Source of the DNA: Chloroflexota bacterium
GTDB taxonomy: Bacteria; Chloroflexota; Ktedonobacteria; Ktedonobacterales; JADMIN01
DNA length: 38,129 nt
Assembly (NCBI GenBank): GCA_021814145.1
Contig: JAKAIY010000018.1
Span: 1-38,129 of the forward strand
Direction of reading: 5' to 3'
Part shown: positions 25,334 through 33,443 of the stretch, one piece after another
How the letters are laid out: each line of letters begins with the position of its first letter
How positions within the stretch are numbered: position 1 is the first letter of the stretch
The notes under the pieces: model-generated
What the model saw: the letters and a program-made list of their open reading frames with translations, nothing else
The model's database searches: none
What the model was told of the DNA's origin: nothing
Translations under genes and position numbers: made by a program

Positions 25334-25348
25334 CTCGCGAGTAGGGTC

Positions 25349-26821
25349 CTATGCCGCTGGCTCGCTGGACGCCTTGCGCGACGTGGAAGCGGGGAGCGGC
25401 GGAAGCTCGGCGACGGCTGGCAGCGCGCGATAGAGGTCCGCCCCGGTCATGCCGGTCAGCTCGCTGCGCGTGCGGGCGAGGTCGCGTAGGAAGGACGCCT
25501 GAAGATCCTCGCCAGTGGCCCGCCAGGTCAGGCTGATGGCGCGGCGGGCGAAGGCGATGTCATTGCGCGGCTCAATGCGGTCCAGGTCCTCGAAGAACCA
25601 GCCACAGCTAGTGTACATGGCCTGGCCATAGTACTGCGCTTCCAGCAGGCTTGTCGCGCGTGTCTCCGGCCGCCGGAGCAGCGGATAGCGACTGCGGCGG
25701 CCCACGTCACTCCAGAATTCATCAGGAGTAACCCAGCCATTGCGCAGGCCCAGGTAGGCGTCGCGCGCGGCCCACGGGTCACGCAGGACGCTGGCGGTCT
25801 CACGCTCATAGATCGCGTCGAGGCGCACACGCAGATTGTCAAAGGCGTCGCGCAGCGGGCGCTTCCATGAGGAGTCGCCGGGAACGCAGGCGCAGCCGTC
25901 GCTCCAGCGGGCGACGCCATGATGGCAGCTCCAGGAGCTGGGCGCTCGCAGGCGCGCCTCGCGAGTGGGCGGGTGATCGCGCAGGTAGCGGTCGAGGGTG
26001 GTCACCTCGAAGCCCGCGGCGGGAGCGGCGTCGCGGGTCAGCCGCTGGAGGAACAGGTCGCGCCAGGGCTTGTGGTGGCCGTAGAGCTCGCCATCGCTAG
26101 CGATCAGGATCAGCTGGTCCTCACCGCGCGCCAGCTTTTCCTGGTTGAGATGTGGCGCGAGCTCGTGATGGGCGAAGCGGTCAGCGTTGCTGGTCGCCTC
26201 GGAGTCGAAGGAGACCAGCCCGCTGAGCGGAGCATTGTAAAAGAAGACGGTGATCGTTCCGCCACCCGGCAGCCGGATGAAATACGGCTCGGTGGTGTCT
26301 ACTGGCGCTTCAGACTGCCACGGCGCCAGCACGGTGTAGCGCACGCCCATCTCGTGAAGGATCTTCAGCGTCTCCAGGTCCACAGCGGTTTCCGCCAGCC
26401 ACATACCCTCCGCGACGCGCCCGAAGCGCCGCTCGAAGTCGCGCAGGCCCCAGAGAACCTGGGTGCGCTTGTCGCGGGCGCTGGCGAGCGGGAGGATGGT
26501 ATGGTTGTAGGCCTGGGCGATAGCGGAACCCGCCCCATGCAGGCGCGCGCTGGCGCGGTCCGCCTCGATGACGCGGTCGTGCAGGGCGGGGTGCGCCTTA
26601 GTCAGCCAGCCGGCCAGCGTGGGGCCGAGATCAAAATTGACCCGCTCGAAGTTGCCATGCTCGGCGTTGGGCAAATAGCACTCAGCGGTGATCTTCTCGT
26701 TGTAGTTGGCGTATGGAGCGGCGCCGGCTTCTGGCGGTATGAGGCTGGTAAATGGGTCCTGGCGTGGAGGCTGGTAGAAGTGGCCATGGACGCAGAGATA
26801 TTGATGACGATGTTCAGACAT
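25349..26821 (-). CDS. Glycoside hydrolase family 57 (DUF3536-type) protein
   Basis: A 490-residue protein of the GH57 group typified by DUF3536 proteins. The N-terminus has VHGHFYQPPRQDPFTSLIP, then PYANYNEKITAECYLPNAE and GPTLAGWL, which are hallmarks of the subgroup. The GH57 nucleophile motif is GMWLAETAVD (Glu) and the acid region is IASDGELYGHHKPW (Asp). It should act on alpha-glucan or a related polysaccharide. Proteins of this type are often longer, so the C-terminal region may be shorter than usual. I chose the ATG at 26821 because the conserved HGHFYQPP follows directly; GTG at 26908 would add 29 non-conserved residues. The ribosome binding site of 26821 is weak. Monocistronic, with a palindrome 90 bases upstream. 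Confidence 0.85.
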   Translation of the reverse strand: MSEHRHQYLCVHGHFYQPPRQDPFTSLIPPEAGAAPYANYNEKITAECYLPNAEHGNFERVNFDLGPTLAGWLTKAHPALHDRVIEADRASARLHGAGSAIAQAYNHTILPLASARDKRTQVLWGLRDFERRFGRVAEGMWLAETAVDLETLKILHEMGVRYTVLAPWQSEAPVDTTEPYFIRLPGGGTITVFFYNAPLSGLVSFDSEATSNADRFAHHELAPHLNQEKLARGEDQLILIASDGELYGHHKPWRDLFLQRLTRDAAPAAGFEVTTLDRYLRDHPPTREARLRAPSSWSCHHGVARWSDGCACVPGDSSWKRPLRDAFDNLRVRLDAIYERETASVLRDPWAARDAYLGLRNGWVTPDEFWSDVGRRSRYPLLRRPETRATSLLEAQYYGQAMYTSCGWFFEDLDRIEPRNDIAFARRAISLTWRATGEDLQASFLRDLARTRSELTGMTGADLYRALPAVAELPPLPASTSRKASSEPAA

Positions 26822-27226
26822 ACAGGCACCTGGTTTTCCCGGCTGACGCGCTACGCTGCGCTCTCGCCCCTTTATTGACGACCTCTGCGACGGCTGGGCC
26901 TCACTCACGGGCCACGTAACGTGGCGGAAGGCCCCCGGCCGGCATGGCCTGCGCGACCATCGCGCGATGGCGGTTCACAACGCTGTGACATTAAAAGTAT
27001 ATCGCACCAGGCCGCAAATGTCTGGTTAGCCAGGAAACATGGCCACAGCGCCACCCTGGCGAACCATCCTGGAGCCGCGGTTCCGCGCGCCCCATCAGTA
27101 ATTGTTCGTAGGCCTTTGTTCGCGTCAGGCTCTCGTTGGAAGCGTCTCGCTGGCAAGCGCCTCGTAGAGCCGGCGGAGCGCGGTGGGATGGCCTGCCTGA
27201 CGCGGCGTCGCGAATCGTCGCCGGTG
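26822..27226. other. Gene-free region between GH57 and M23 genes
   Basis: No gene recognised. It contains the palindrome GCCACGTAACGTGGC (26911-26925), a second palindrome CCATCGCGCGATGG (26957-26970), and the 20-base string at 26932-26951 that is 19/20 identical to 20553-20572. The GH57 promoter should be here. Confidence 0.45.
26911..26925. promoter_or_regulatory. Operator-like palindrome upstream of GH57 gene
   Basis: GCCACGT-A-ACGTGGC is a perfect 7-bp inverted repeat around a single base, about 90 bases upstream of the GH57 start. The form fits a dimeric repressor site. No regulator gene is adjacent. Confidence 0.35.
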
Positions 27227-28483
27227 TCAGGACGGGAGATTGAGGATGGCCGCCTGGCTGGGATAGAACAGCATCGGATTGACCCAGAGGTTATTCCACT
27301 CAACCATGAAATGCAGGTGCGGGCCAGTGGCGTCGCCGCTTGAGCCTTCCAGGCCGATGGGCGAGCCAACATCCACGAAATCGCCCGCATGCGCGAGGAT
27401 GCGCATCATGTGACCATAGACAGTGGAGACGTGGTTGCAGTGGTCTATCTTGACCGACCAGCCGAGACCATTGGTGGAGTCATAGCCCGCCCAGATCACC
27501 TGCCCCGCCTGAGCCGCGTGGATCACGGCGCCCTGTGGCGCCGCCAGGTCTACGCCAGTGTGATAGACCCACGAGCCATAAACGATGAAGCCACGCACCC
27601 AGCGCGCGCCCCAGTTGGGCGCCCGGAGCTGGTAGCCCAGCTCATTCGCGCCACCGTTGGGGGCGCAGGGTGAGTCCACAGGCGGCGTTCCCGCGATGGA
27701 GTTCCACCAGTTGGGGCCAAAGCGGACGTCGCCGTAATGCGCGGAGACAGTCAGCATCGCCGGAGGCTGGTAATTCTTCCCGTAGTTGGGATCGAGCGGG
27801 ATCATGTACTGACGGCCGATCAGCAGCTCGTCGCCCGCCTGGAGATGATTCAGCTCATAGATGCCGCCGAGCGCCACATGAAACGCCCTGGCGACTGAAT
27901 CAGCCGTGTCGCCCCACTGAGCGGTGTACCAGATATACCGCACACCGTTGGAGACGCTTACCGCGCCAGCATAGGGCCGCAGCGGGTTCCCGCCGCTGGC
28001 CTCCAGCGCGCCGCCAAGCGGCGTCGCGATCACGAGCCCGGAGACGAGCAGCGCCGTGATGATCGTGAAGGCGAGCAGGCCAATCGCGAGCGGGCGCGGG
28101 CGCCGGACGATGAAAGGATTCCCGGGCATGCGGCGCAACCGCCGCGCGCCGGGAATCACCACTGGCGGCGTGACAGGCCCGGCGTCTTTCGCCGGTGGAA
28201 GAGCCGGCGCGTCGGCAGTCAGGCTGACCGCTTCCAGCCTGGTGGTCTCTGGCGCCGCGGCGGCCGCGTCTATCAGCGCGCCCATATCCGCCAGGCGCTG
28301 GGTAGCGATGAGGGGGATCGCGACGGTGTGGGCGCGATCGCGCGGCGCGGCGCCGGGCGGAACATCCATTCCGGCGTCCGCCGCGCTGTCCGCCTCAGCC
28401 GGACCCGTCACGCGCGTCAGGTCGGGTTCGCCGTCAGTCACGTCAGGCGGCGCGAAAGGGGAACCGCTATCCTCATGCGGCAT
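27227..28483 (-). CDS. Membrane-anchored LysM / M23 peptidase (murein hydrolase)
   Basis: A 418-residue protein with a cytoplasmic Pro/Ala-rich N-terminal region of about 125 residues, one membrane helix at about 133-155, a LysM-like domain (WYTAQWGDTADSVARAF ... NHLQAGDELLIGRQYMIP) at about 185-230, and a C-terminal M23 LytM-type zinc endopeptidase domain at about 310-405. Metal ligands are visible in YHTGVDLAAPQG (His, Asp) and PHLHFMVEW (H-x-H). It would cleave peptide cross-links in peptidoglycan or act as an activator of such enzymes. ATG 28483 follows GAGG. A promoter with TTGACA is present upstream on the minus strand. Confidence 0.9.
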   Translation of the reverse strand: MPHEDSGSPFAPPDVTDGEPDLTRVTGPAEADSAADAGMDVPPGAAPRDRAHTVAIPLIATQRLADMGALIDAAAAAPETTRLEAVSLTADAPALPPAKDAGPVTPPVVIPGARRLRRMPGNPFIVRRPRPLAIGLLAFTIITALLVSGLVIATPLGGALEASGGNPLRPYAGAVSVSNGVRYIWYTAQWGDTADSVARAFHVALGGIYELNHLQAGDELLIGRQYMIPLDPNYGKNYQPPAMLTVSAHYGDVRFGPNWWNSIAGTPPVDSPCAPNGGANELGYQLRAPNWGARWVRGFIVYGSWVYHTGVDLAAPQGAVIHAAQAGQVIWAGYDSTNGLGWSVKIDHCNHVSTVYGHMMRILAHAGDFVDVGSPIGLEGSSGDATGPHLHFMVEWNNLWVNPMLFYPSQAAILNLPS

Positions 28484-28557
28484 GGTCCACCTCGCAGCGT
28501 ATGGTGAGACTCCGCGCTTCGCGTCCTCGCCACGAACTGGCTAGCGCGCTCCACCGC

Positions 28558-28586
28558 AGCGTAGAACAGGTGGCAGGCGGTGTCAA
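28558..28586 (-). promoter_or_regulatory. Candidate promoter of the M23 peptidase gene
   Basis: On the minus strand a perfect TTGACA (28586-28581) is followed after 17 bases by TACGCT (28563-28558). Transcription would start near 28551, giving a leader of about 68 bases. Confidence 0.5.
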
Positions 28587-28778
28587 TGGCGCTGGTACTC
28601 AAGAGCACAGGCGCTGTGCGTTGTTGAGCTTTCCGCGCCGCGCGTAGGCGATCGAGCCGGCGCCTGGCGGCCATTCACCCGCACAACACCGCGCGCCGCC
28701 TGCGCGTACATGAGAGCGACACAGCGCCTCACTCGCGGGATAGGCGATATCTGTGGGGGTCATGAGGGCGCTGGGGAG

Positions 28779-28784
28779 TATAAT
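28779..28784 (+). promoter_or_regulatory. Candidate -10 box of hemC operon
   Basis: A perfect TATAAT lies at 28779-28784 with no good -35 partner. Transcription would start near 28790, which places the ATG at 28858 as the first usable start and excludes the starts at 28753 and 28762. Confidence 0.45.
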
Positions 28785-28857
28785 CAACGATGGGCTAGCG
28801 GCGCCCATCTCGCGCCGCCAGACCTCCGATACGAACGATACGAAGCTCAGGCCGAAA

Positions 28858-29991
28858 ATGGCCTCTCCCATCGAGCGAAAAGGCGGCGCCATCGTGGCGA
28901 TAGAGACTTCTCCCACTGACCGCGCGCCCACCGTGAAGCGGCGCGCCCCCACGCGCCCGATCACCGTTGGCACGCGTGGCTCAACGCTGGCGCTCTGGCA
29001 GACGACCTGGGCGCTCGACCGCGTGCGCGAGCGCGCCCCCCACGCCGAGTTCACCCTCCAGACCATCACCACGCAAGGTGACCATACGCAGGCGCATGAG
29101 ACGCCGCTGGCCCGCCTGGGTGACAAGGGGGTGTTCGTCGCCGAACTGGAGCGCGCGCTGCTGGCGGGCGCGCTCGACATCGCCGTGCAGCCGATGAACG
29201 ACCGCGCGCTGGTCGAGGCGGAGCGCTCCGCTTGGCGCCGCCCCACTGTGGACGCCGCCATCCATAGCCTGAAGGACCTGCCCAGCGTGATCACGCCCGG
29301 CCTGGCGCTGGCCGCCATCCCGGAGCGTGAGGACGCCCGCGACGCGCTCGTCTCACGTCACGGCCTGGGCCTGCGCGACCTGCCGGAGGGCGCGGTGGTC
29401 GCCACCAGCAGCCTGCGCCGCCGCGCGCAACTGCTCGCCATCCGCCCCGATCTGCGCGTCATTGAGATGCGCGGCAACATTGACACCCGGCTGCGCAAGG
29501 CGCTGGCGCCCGATGGCCCAGACGCCACGATCCTCGCCGTCGCGGGCATGCGCCGCCTCGGCCTTGATGGCTACATCACCGAAACGCTGCCTGTCGAGAC
29601 GCTGACACCCGCCGCTGGACAGGGCGCGCTGGCGATCGAGGCGCGCGCTGGCGACCGCGCTACCCGCCGTCTGCTGCGCGTGGTGGACCATCTGCCCACC
29701 CGCCGCGCTGTCACCGCTGAGCGCGCGACGCTGGCCGGCCTCGGCGCGGGCTGTCTCGCCCCCGTTGGCGCGCACGCCCTTCCTTCCGCCGACGGCGAGC
29801 GGCTGCGGCTGCTGGCGGTCGTGGCTACCCCTGACGGGAAGCGGATCATTCGCGCGGAGCGCGCAGGCCCCACCAGCCGCCCCGCCGCGCTCGCCCGCGC
29901 GGTGGTGGCCGACCTGCGCCGCCAGGGCGCGGACGAGATCATCCAGCGCGTGCGCGAGGCGCTGGCAGTGGAAGCGGAGCGAGCGCGATGA
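28858..29991 (+). CDS. hemC: Hydroxymethylbilane synthase (porphobilinogen deaminase), with an internal insertion
   Basis: A 377-residue enzyme that condenses four porphobilinogens into hydroxymethylbilane, the linear precursor of haem, B12 and other tetrapyrroles. Family landmarks: ITVGTRGSTLALWQT (residue 35), TTQGD, GDKGVFVAELERALL, HSLKDLP with the catalytic Asp (residue 140), ATSSLRRRAQL, RGNIDTRL, PAAGQGALAIE, and Cys299 in GAGCLAPVGAHA that carries the dipyrromethane cofactor. Odd feature: between the ALLAGA strand and HSLKD there are 25 extra residues, and they begin with DIAVQPMND, a near copy of the DAAIHSLKD motif. There is also an N-terminal extension of about 30 residues. The start is uncertain (28753 GTG, 28762 ATG, 28858 ATG); I prefer 28858 from the TATAAT position. 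Overlaps hemD as ATGA. Confidence 0.9.
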   Translation: MASPIERKGGAIVAIETSPTDRAPTVKRRAPTRPITVGTRGSTLALWQTTWALDRVRERAPHAEFTLQTITTQGDHTQAHETPLARLGDKGVFVAELERALLAGALDIAVQPMNDRALVEAERSAWRRPTVDAAIHSLKDLPSVITPGLALAAIPEREDARDALVSRHGLGLRDLPEGAVVATSSLRRRAQLLAIRPDLRVIEMRGNIDTRLRKALAPDGPDATILAVAGMRRLGLDGYITETLPVETLTPAAGQGALAIEARAGDRATRRLLRVVDHLPTRRAVTAERATLAGLGAGCLAPVGAHALPSADGERLRLLAVVATPDGKRIIRAERAGPTSRPAALARAVVADLRRQGADEIIQRVREALAVEAERAR

Positions 29992-30854
29992 GCGAGATTT
30001 CCACCGCGCGGCCCCTCGTAGGCAAGCGCATCGCCATTACCCGCCCGCCGGAGCAGGCCGCCGCGCTGGCTGAGCGGCTGGAGGCGCTCGGCGCGCGGAC
30101 CGTCCCCCTGGCCACCATCGCTATCGCGCCCATCGAGGACCCTACCGCGCTCGACGCCGCCATCGCCCGGCTAGCCAGCTATGACTGGCTGGTTTTCACC
30201 AGCGTCAACGGCGTAGCGGCCTTCGCCGGCCGGCTGGCCGCCAGCGGGCGCGACTGGGATGCGCGAGGACTGGCGCGCGTGGCGGCGATTGGTCCGGCCA
30301 CCGCGCGCGCGCTGGAAGAGCATGGCGTGCGGGTGGATCTGACGCCGGACGAGTATGTGGCTGAGGGTATCCTGGAAAGGCTGGGCAACGTCGCCGGGCA
30401 GCGGCTGCTGCTGGCCCGCGCCGACATCGCCCGCCGCGCGCTGGCCGATGGGCTGCGGCTGCGTGGCGCCGAGGTGGACGAAATCGCCGCCTATCGCACC
30501 GTCATCCAGCCCGCCGATCCAGAAATGATCCGCCGCGCGCTGCTCGACGATGAGCGGGTGGACGCGATCACCTTCACCAGCTCCTCGACCGTGCGTGGCC
30601 TCATCGCGGGGCTGGCGGCGCTGGGCCTCGAGCCGCGCTCGACACTGCGAGGCGTGGCGCTGGCCGCCATCGGCCCGATAACCGCCGCGACCCTCCGCGA
30701 AAACGGGCTGGAGCCGGCGTTCATCGCGGAGGAATACACTATTTCAGGCCTGACTGACGCGCTGGTCGCGCATTTCACCGCCCGCGCCGGAGCGGGCGGT
30801 CGTGACACAGCGGGCGCCGCCAGCGATGGCGCGCCCGCACAGGGAGCGAGCTGA
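29988..30854 (+). CDS. hemD: Uroporphyrinogen-III synthase
   Basis: A 288-residue HemD protein that inverts ring D and closes hydroxymethylbilane to uroporphyrinogen III. The two-domain pattern is visible: GKRIAITRPPEQAAALAERL at the start, DWLVFTSVNGVAAFAGRL, VAAIGPATARALEEHG, then LLLARADIARRALADGLRLRGAEVDEIAAYRTV and ITFTSSSTVRGLIAGLA near the end. Its ATG overlaps the hemC stop by four bases, so translation is coupled. The C-terminal 30 residues are Ala/Gly-rich. A membrane protein gene follows after eight bases. Confidence 0.92.
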   Translation: MSEISTARPLVGKRIAITRPPEQAAALAERLEALGARTVPLATIAIAPIEDPTALDAAIARLASYDWLVFTSVNGVAAFAGRLAASGRDWDARGLARVAAIGPATARALEEHGVRVDLTPDEYVAEGILERLGNVAGQRLLLARADIARRALADGLRLRGAEVDEIAAYRTVIQPADPEMIRRALLDDERVDAITFTSSSTVRGLIAGLAALGLEPRSTLRGVALAAIGPITAATLRENGLEPAFIAEEYTISGLTDALVAHFTARAGAGGRDTAGAASDGAPAQGAS

Positions 30855-30862
30855 ACACGAAT

Positions 30863-31639
30863 ATGAACGGGACTGCGCTCTTCACGGCGCTGGCGGCCAT
30901 CTGCGCGCTGCTGGCGGCGATCTTCATCTTCGATCAGCATCTTGGCCGCCCGCGCCCGCACAAGCTGATGTGGACGCTCGGCCTGCTCTTCTACGGCCTC
31001 GCCGCCGGCGCGGAATCCTTCGGCGCCGCCAGCCACTGGACCGTGGCCGAATACAAGGTCTGGTATTATTTCGGCGGCATCCTGACCGCCGCGTTCCTCG
31101 GCCTGGGCACGCTCTTCCTGCTCGGCCCGCGCCGCGTCGCCTGGGTGGCGGCCGCCATCGCCATCGTGATCGGCGTCTACGCGGGCGTCCGCATCGCATT
31201 CGCGCCTTTCTCCGCCGCTGATGTCCAGACGCTGGCCACCGCCTCGACGGCGACCGTCACCAACGTGCGCGCCTTCAAGCCGCTGCCCGGCGACATGGAA
31301 GCGGCGGCGATTATCATGAACATCCCTGGCGCGTTGCTGCTCTTTGGCGGCGCGGTGTGGAGCGCATGGCAGTTCTGGCGCAAGAACGCTCCGGGCTACC
31401 GGCTCCTCTCGATGGCGCTGCTGGCGCTCGGCTCCGTCTTCCCTAGCATCCTCACCGGCCTCCAGGCGCTGGGCAACACCAGCGGCGCGGCGCTCGGTGA
31501 GTTCCTCGGCGCTGTCTGCCTGCTTGGCGGGCTGCTCATCAGCCACGATGTCTTCACCGTCTTCCGCGTTCCCTTCACCCGCATCACAATCTACGAGCGC
31601 CGCGCGCCCGCTGTCGGTGGGCAGTCAAGCGCCGGGTGA
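30863..31639 (+). CDS. Polytopic membrane protein of unknown function, third gene of the hem operon
   Basis: A 258-residue protein with about seven hydrophobic segments (roughly 4-24, 36-54, 68-90, 94-115, 150-170, 180-200, 207-228). It contains HKLMWTLGLLFYGLAAGAE and YKVWYYFGGILTAAFLGLGTLFLLG, a pattern I associate with uncharacterised actinobacterial/Chloroflexota membrane proteins, and no enzyme motif. It begins eight bases after the hemD stop, so it is almost surely in the same transcript, but the ribosome binding site (GGGAGCGAG) is somewhat distant. A role in tetrapyrrole metabolism is only a context inference. Confidence 0.75.
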   Translation: MNGTALFTALAAICALLAAIFIFDQHLGRPRPHKLMWTLGLLFYGLAAGAESFGAASHWTVAEYKVWYYFGGILTAAFLGLGTLFLLGPRRVAWVAAAIAIVIGVYAGVRIAFAPFSAADVQTLATASTATVTNVRAFKPLPGDMEAAAIIMNIPGALLLFGGAVWSAWQFWRKNAPGYRLLSMALLALGSVFPSILTGLQALGNTSGAALGEFLGAVCLLGGLLISHDVFTVFRVPFTRITIYERRAPAVGGQSSAG

Positions 31640-31751
31640 GGCGGCGACGCAAACGCGCAGGCCCTGTCCGCGACCGTAAAAGCGCACGCCTGGAGAGGAT
31701 GGGCAGGTTGCGGGCAGACCGTATCTCAGGAACCATCACCAGAAAGCCGGC

Positions 31752-31793
31752 GAGGCCATCTGGGCGCAGTTCTTACCCACGCCAGATGGCCTC
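31752..31793. terminator. Hairpin between convergent genes, possible bidirectional terminator
   Basis: GAGGCCATCTGG (31752-31763) and CCAGATGGCCTC (31782-31793) form a perfect 12-bp stem with an 18-base loop, midway between the ends of the convergent hem operon and DUF1269 gene. No T-run on either side. Confidence 0.5.
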
Positions 31794-31859
31794 ACCAGCG
31801 GTATCCCTGTACCGCATGGCGACTGATGGCGATTGCGCGCGCAATCGCTGGCTTGATCA

Positions 31860-32462
31860 CTACGCTGGCGGCTGGTCCGCCGGTTTCTCGCTAGGCTCGG
31901 GAGGCTGCTCAGCTGTGGTTGCGCGGCCAGCCACGACCGTGTCGCCATCGCCCACAACGGTATAGAGCACGTCCTCACCAGCGGCCAGCTGCTTCTGGAT
32001 ATCGTCACTCAGCGCCTGCGTCATGACGTCAGCCTGCTGACTCGCCAGCTCTCGCTCCACCTCCGCGACCCACGTATGATCAATCACCGCGACCAGCGCG
32101 GAGGAGTTAGGCGTCAGCTTCTCACTGATCTGCTTGAGACGCTCATCGGGGAAACCGGCGTCATGCATCTTGGCCGCCAATCCACCAATCACGCCGCCAC
32201 CAAGAGCGGCCCACCCCACTGGCCCCGCCAGCAGGCCAAGCACGCCACCAGTGATCGCCCCAATCGTGGCGCCCTTGCCAGCGCGCATATCAGCCGTCTC
32301 CTTGATTTTCACCTTCCCATTGGCGTCCTTGGTGATAACCGCCGCGTCGCGAATGCCGATCAGCTTCTCACGCTTGGCTTCCTGCAACGACTTGAGCGCG
32401 TCGCTTGCGCCATCAATGGTGTGGAATGCGGCCACAATGACCTGCACGGGTACGTCAGCCAT
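31860..32462 (-). CDS. DUF1269-family membrane-associated protein
   Basis: A 200-residue protein matching the DUF1269 pattern: VIVAAFHTIDGASDALKSL at the start, GIRDAAVITKDANGKVKIKE, a Gly-rich hydrophobic hairpin (GATIGAITGGVLGLLAGPVG ... GGGVIGGLAAK) at about 72-105, then DERLKQISEKLTPNSSALVAVID and a charged C-terminus. The function of the family is unknown; it is often linked with stress. The start at 32462 has AGGAGG at seven bases. A second, identical ribosome binding site and ATG lie exactly 207 bases (69 codons) upstream at 32669 and are in frame without a stop, so a 269-residue form with a duplicated N-terminus is possible. See the direct repeat entries. Confidence 0.85.
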   Translation of the reverse strand: MADVPVQVIVAAFHTIDGASDALKSLQEAKREKLIGIRDAAVITKDANGKVKIKETADMRAGKGATIGAITGGVLGLLAGPVGWAALGGGVIGGLAAKMHDAGFPDERLKQISEKLTPNSSALVAVIDHTWVAEVERELASQQADVMTQALSDDIQKQLAAGEDVLYTVVGDGDTVVAGRATTAEQPPEPSEKPADQPPA

Positions 32463-32601
32463 GGGATTGCCTCCTCCGATGTCGCCTGAACGCCAGGAGC
32501 GCCTGGGCACTGATAGAATGCGCTCGCGCTGAACCTGTGATGTTTCCAACCTAAGCAAAGGGGGTGCCAGTCGCGATTGCGCTCCGATCTGGCCTTCAGG
32601 C
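32431..32601. repeat. 171-bp direct repeat, gene-proximal copy
   Basis: This copy covers the first 11 codons of the DUF1269 gene, its AGGAGG site and about 140 bases upstream. It is identical at all 171 positions to 32638-32808. The spacer between the copies is 36 bases (32602-32637) and the period is 207 bases, a multiple of three. Flanking bases differ immediately outside both ends. Confidence 0.97.
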
Positions 32602-32894
32602 TGGGCAGGCCGCGCCGGATGTGGCGCGCTTTGTCTAGCCACAATGACCTGCACGGGTACGTCAGCCATGGGATTGCCTCCTCCGATGTCGCCTGAACGC
32701 CAGGAGCGCCTGGGCACTGATAGAATGCGCTCGCGCTGAACCTGTGATGTTTCCAACCTAAGCAAAGGGGGTGCCAGTCGCGATTGCGCTCCGATCTGGC
32801 CTTCAGGCGCCGGACAATATCCGTGGCGCGGCGCCCAGCGAGTTCCTTCTACCAGGCGCGCCTGTTAGCGACATCGCGCGCCCGCCGCCAGCGG
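32463..32894. other. Region between DUF1269 and membrane protein genes
   Basis: Apart from the two direct repeats there is no separate gene here. The last 86 bases (32809-32894) carry the downstream end of the membrane protein unit without a clear terminator. Confidence 0.6.
32638..32808. repeat. 171-bp direct repeat, distal copy
   Basis: This is the second copy of the repeat. It contains an intact ribosome binding site and ATG (32669) on the minus strand; the frame codes MADVPVQVIVA and then continues through the spacer and the first copy into the DUF1269 protein. Confidence 0.97.
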
Positions 32895-33443
32895 TCAGCC
32901 TTGCCGCCGGCCGTGGGCAGTGGTCGCGATGCCAAACAGGCTGGCGAAAGCCAGCGTTGCCCCCGCGAGCGCCAGCGCGATCCCGATCGCTCCCGTTCCC
33001 TCGAATGGCCGGACGTCAACGTTGGAGCCGTCAGCAATCTCGTAGAGGAACGGGACGACACCCCAGACAAGCAGCGTCAAAAAACCAGCCAGGCCAGCGA
33101 TAACGAGCAGCGGCCAGGTTGCAGGCTCGACGCTGGTCTGGCGCACGTCGCCACGGATGAGCGGGATCGCGAAACCAGCGATGGCGAGCGCCGCGCCCAG
33201 ATAGAGCGCGCTACAGATGACGAGCGGCGAAGCCCTGCTGATGAACCAGGCGTTCACCGCTGGCGCATGCGGAAAAACGCTCACCAGCGCATTCCAGAGG
33301 ATGTCGAACGGACTCCACACGAACGGCGTAAGCACGCCGGAGTAATACCAGACATAGATCGTCATCCAGGGGACGAACACGGCGGCGAGGAGCAAAGCGG
33401 CGCCCAACAATAACGTCATGTGGCGCATCCTGAAACCGCGCAT
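32895..33443 (-). CDS. Small integral membrane protein, unknown function
   Basis: A protein of about 182 residues with four hydrophobic segments (approximately 11-30, 75-95, 110-135, 155-175 from the start used). The N-terminal MRHMTLLLGAALLLAAVFVPW could be a signal anchor; FVPWMTIYVWYYSGVLTPF and SPFDILW follow. I recognise no family. Two adjacent ATGs (33446, 33443) come just after GGAGG; the second has the better spacing. It is divergent from the mutase-subunit gene. Confidence 0.65.
   Translation of the reverse strand: MRGFRMRHMTLLLGAALLLAAVFVPWMTIYVWYYSGVLTPFVWSPFDILWNALVSVFPHAPAVNAWFISRASPLVICSALYLGAALAIAGFAIPLIRGDVRQTSVEPATWPLLVIAGLAGFLTLLVWGVVPFLYEIADGSNVDVRPFEGTGAIGIALALAGATLAFASLFGIATTAHGRRQG

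Larger units (their letters stand above)
25038..25348. other. Gene-free region upstream of the sigma/anti-sigma operon
   Basis: No gene seen. It holds an inverted repeat CTATCAC (25255-25261) / GTGATAG (25273-25279) spaced by 11 bases, and the GH57 terminator hairpin. On the minus strand the right arm of the repeat runs straight into GGAAC, reminiscent of an ECF -35 element, but a matching -10 at normal spacing is not convincing. Confidence 0.45.
28484..28857. other. Divergent intergenic region between M23 and hemC genes
   Basis: No gene. It carries promoters for both directions, described separately. The frame leading into hemC is open from 28753 but that part lies around and upstream of the -10 box and is therefore considered non-coding. 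Confidence 0.5.

Noticed and set aside
28753-28857. N-terminal extension of HemC from GTG 28753 or ATG 28762
   Set aside because: The TATAAT at 28779-28784 would put transcription start downstream of both, and the extra residues are not family-like. This is not proven.
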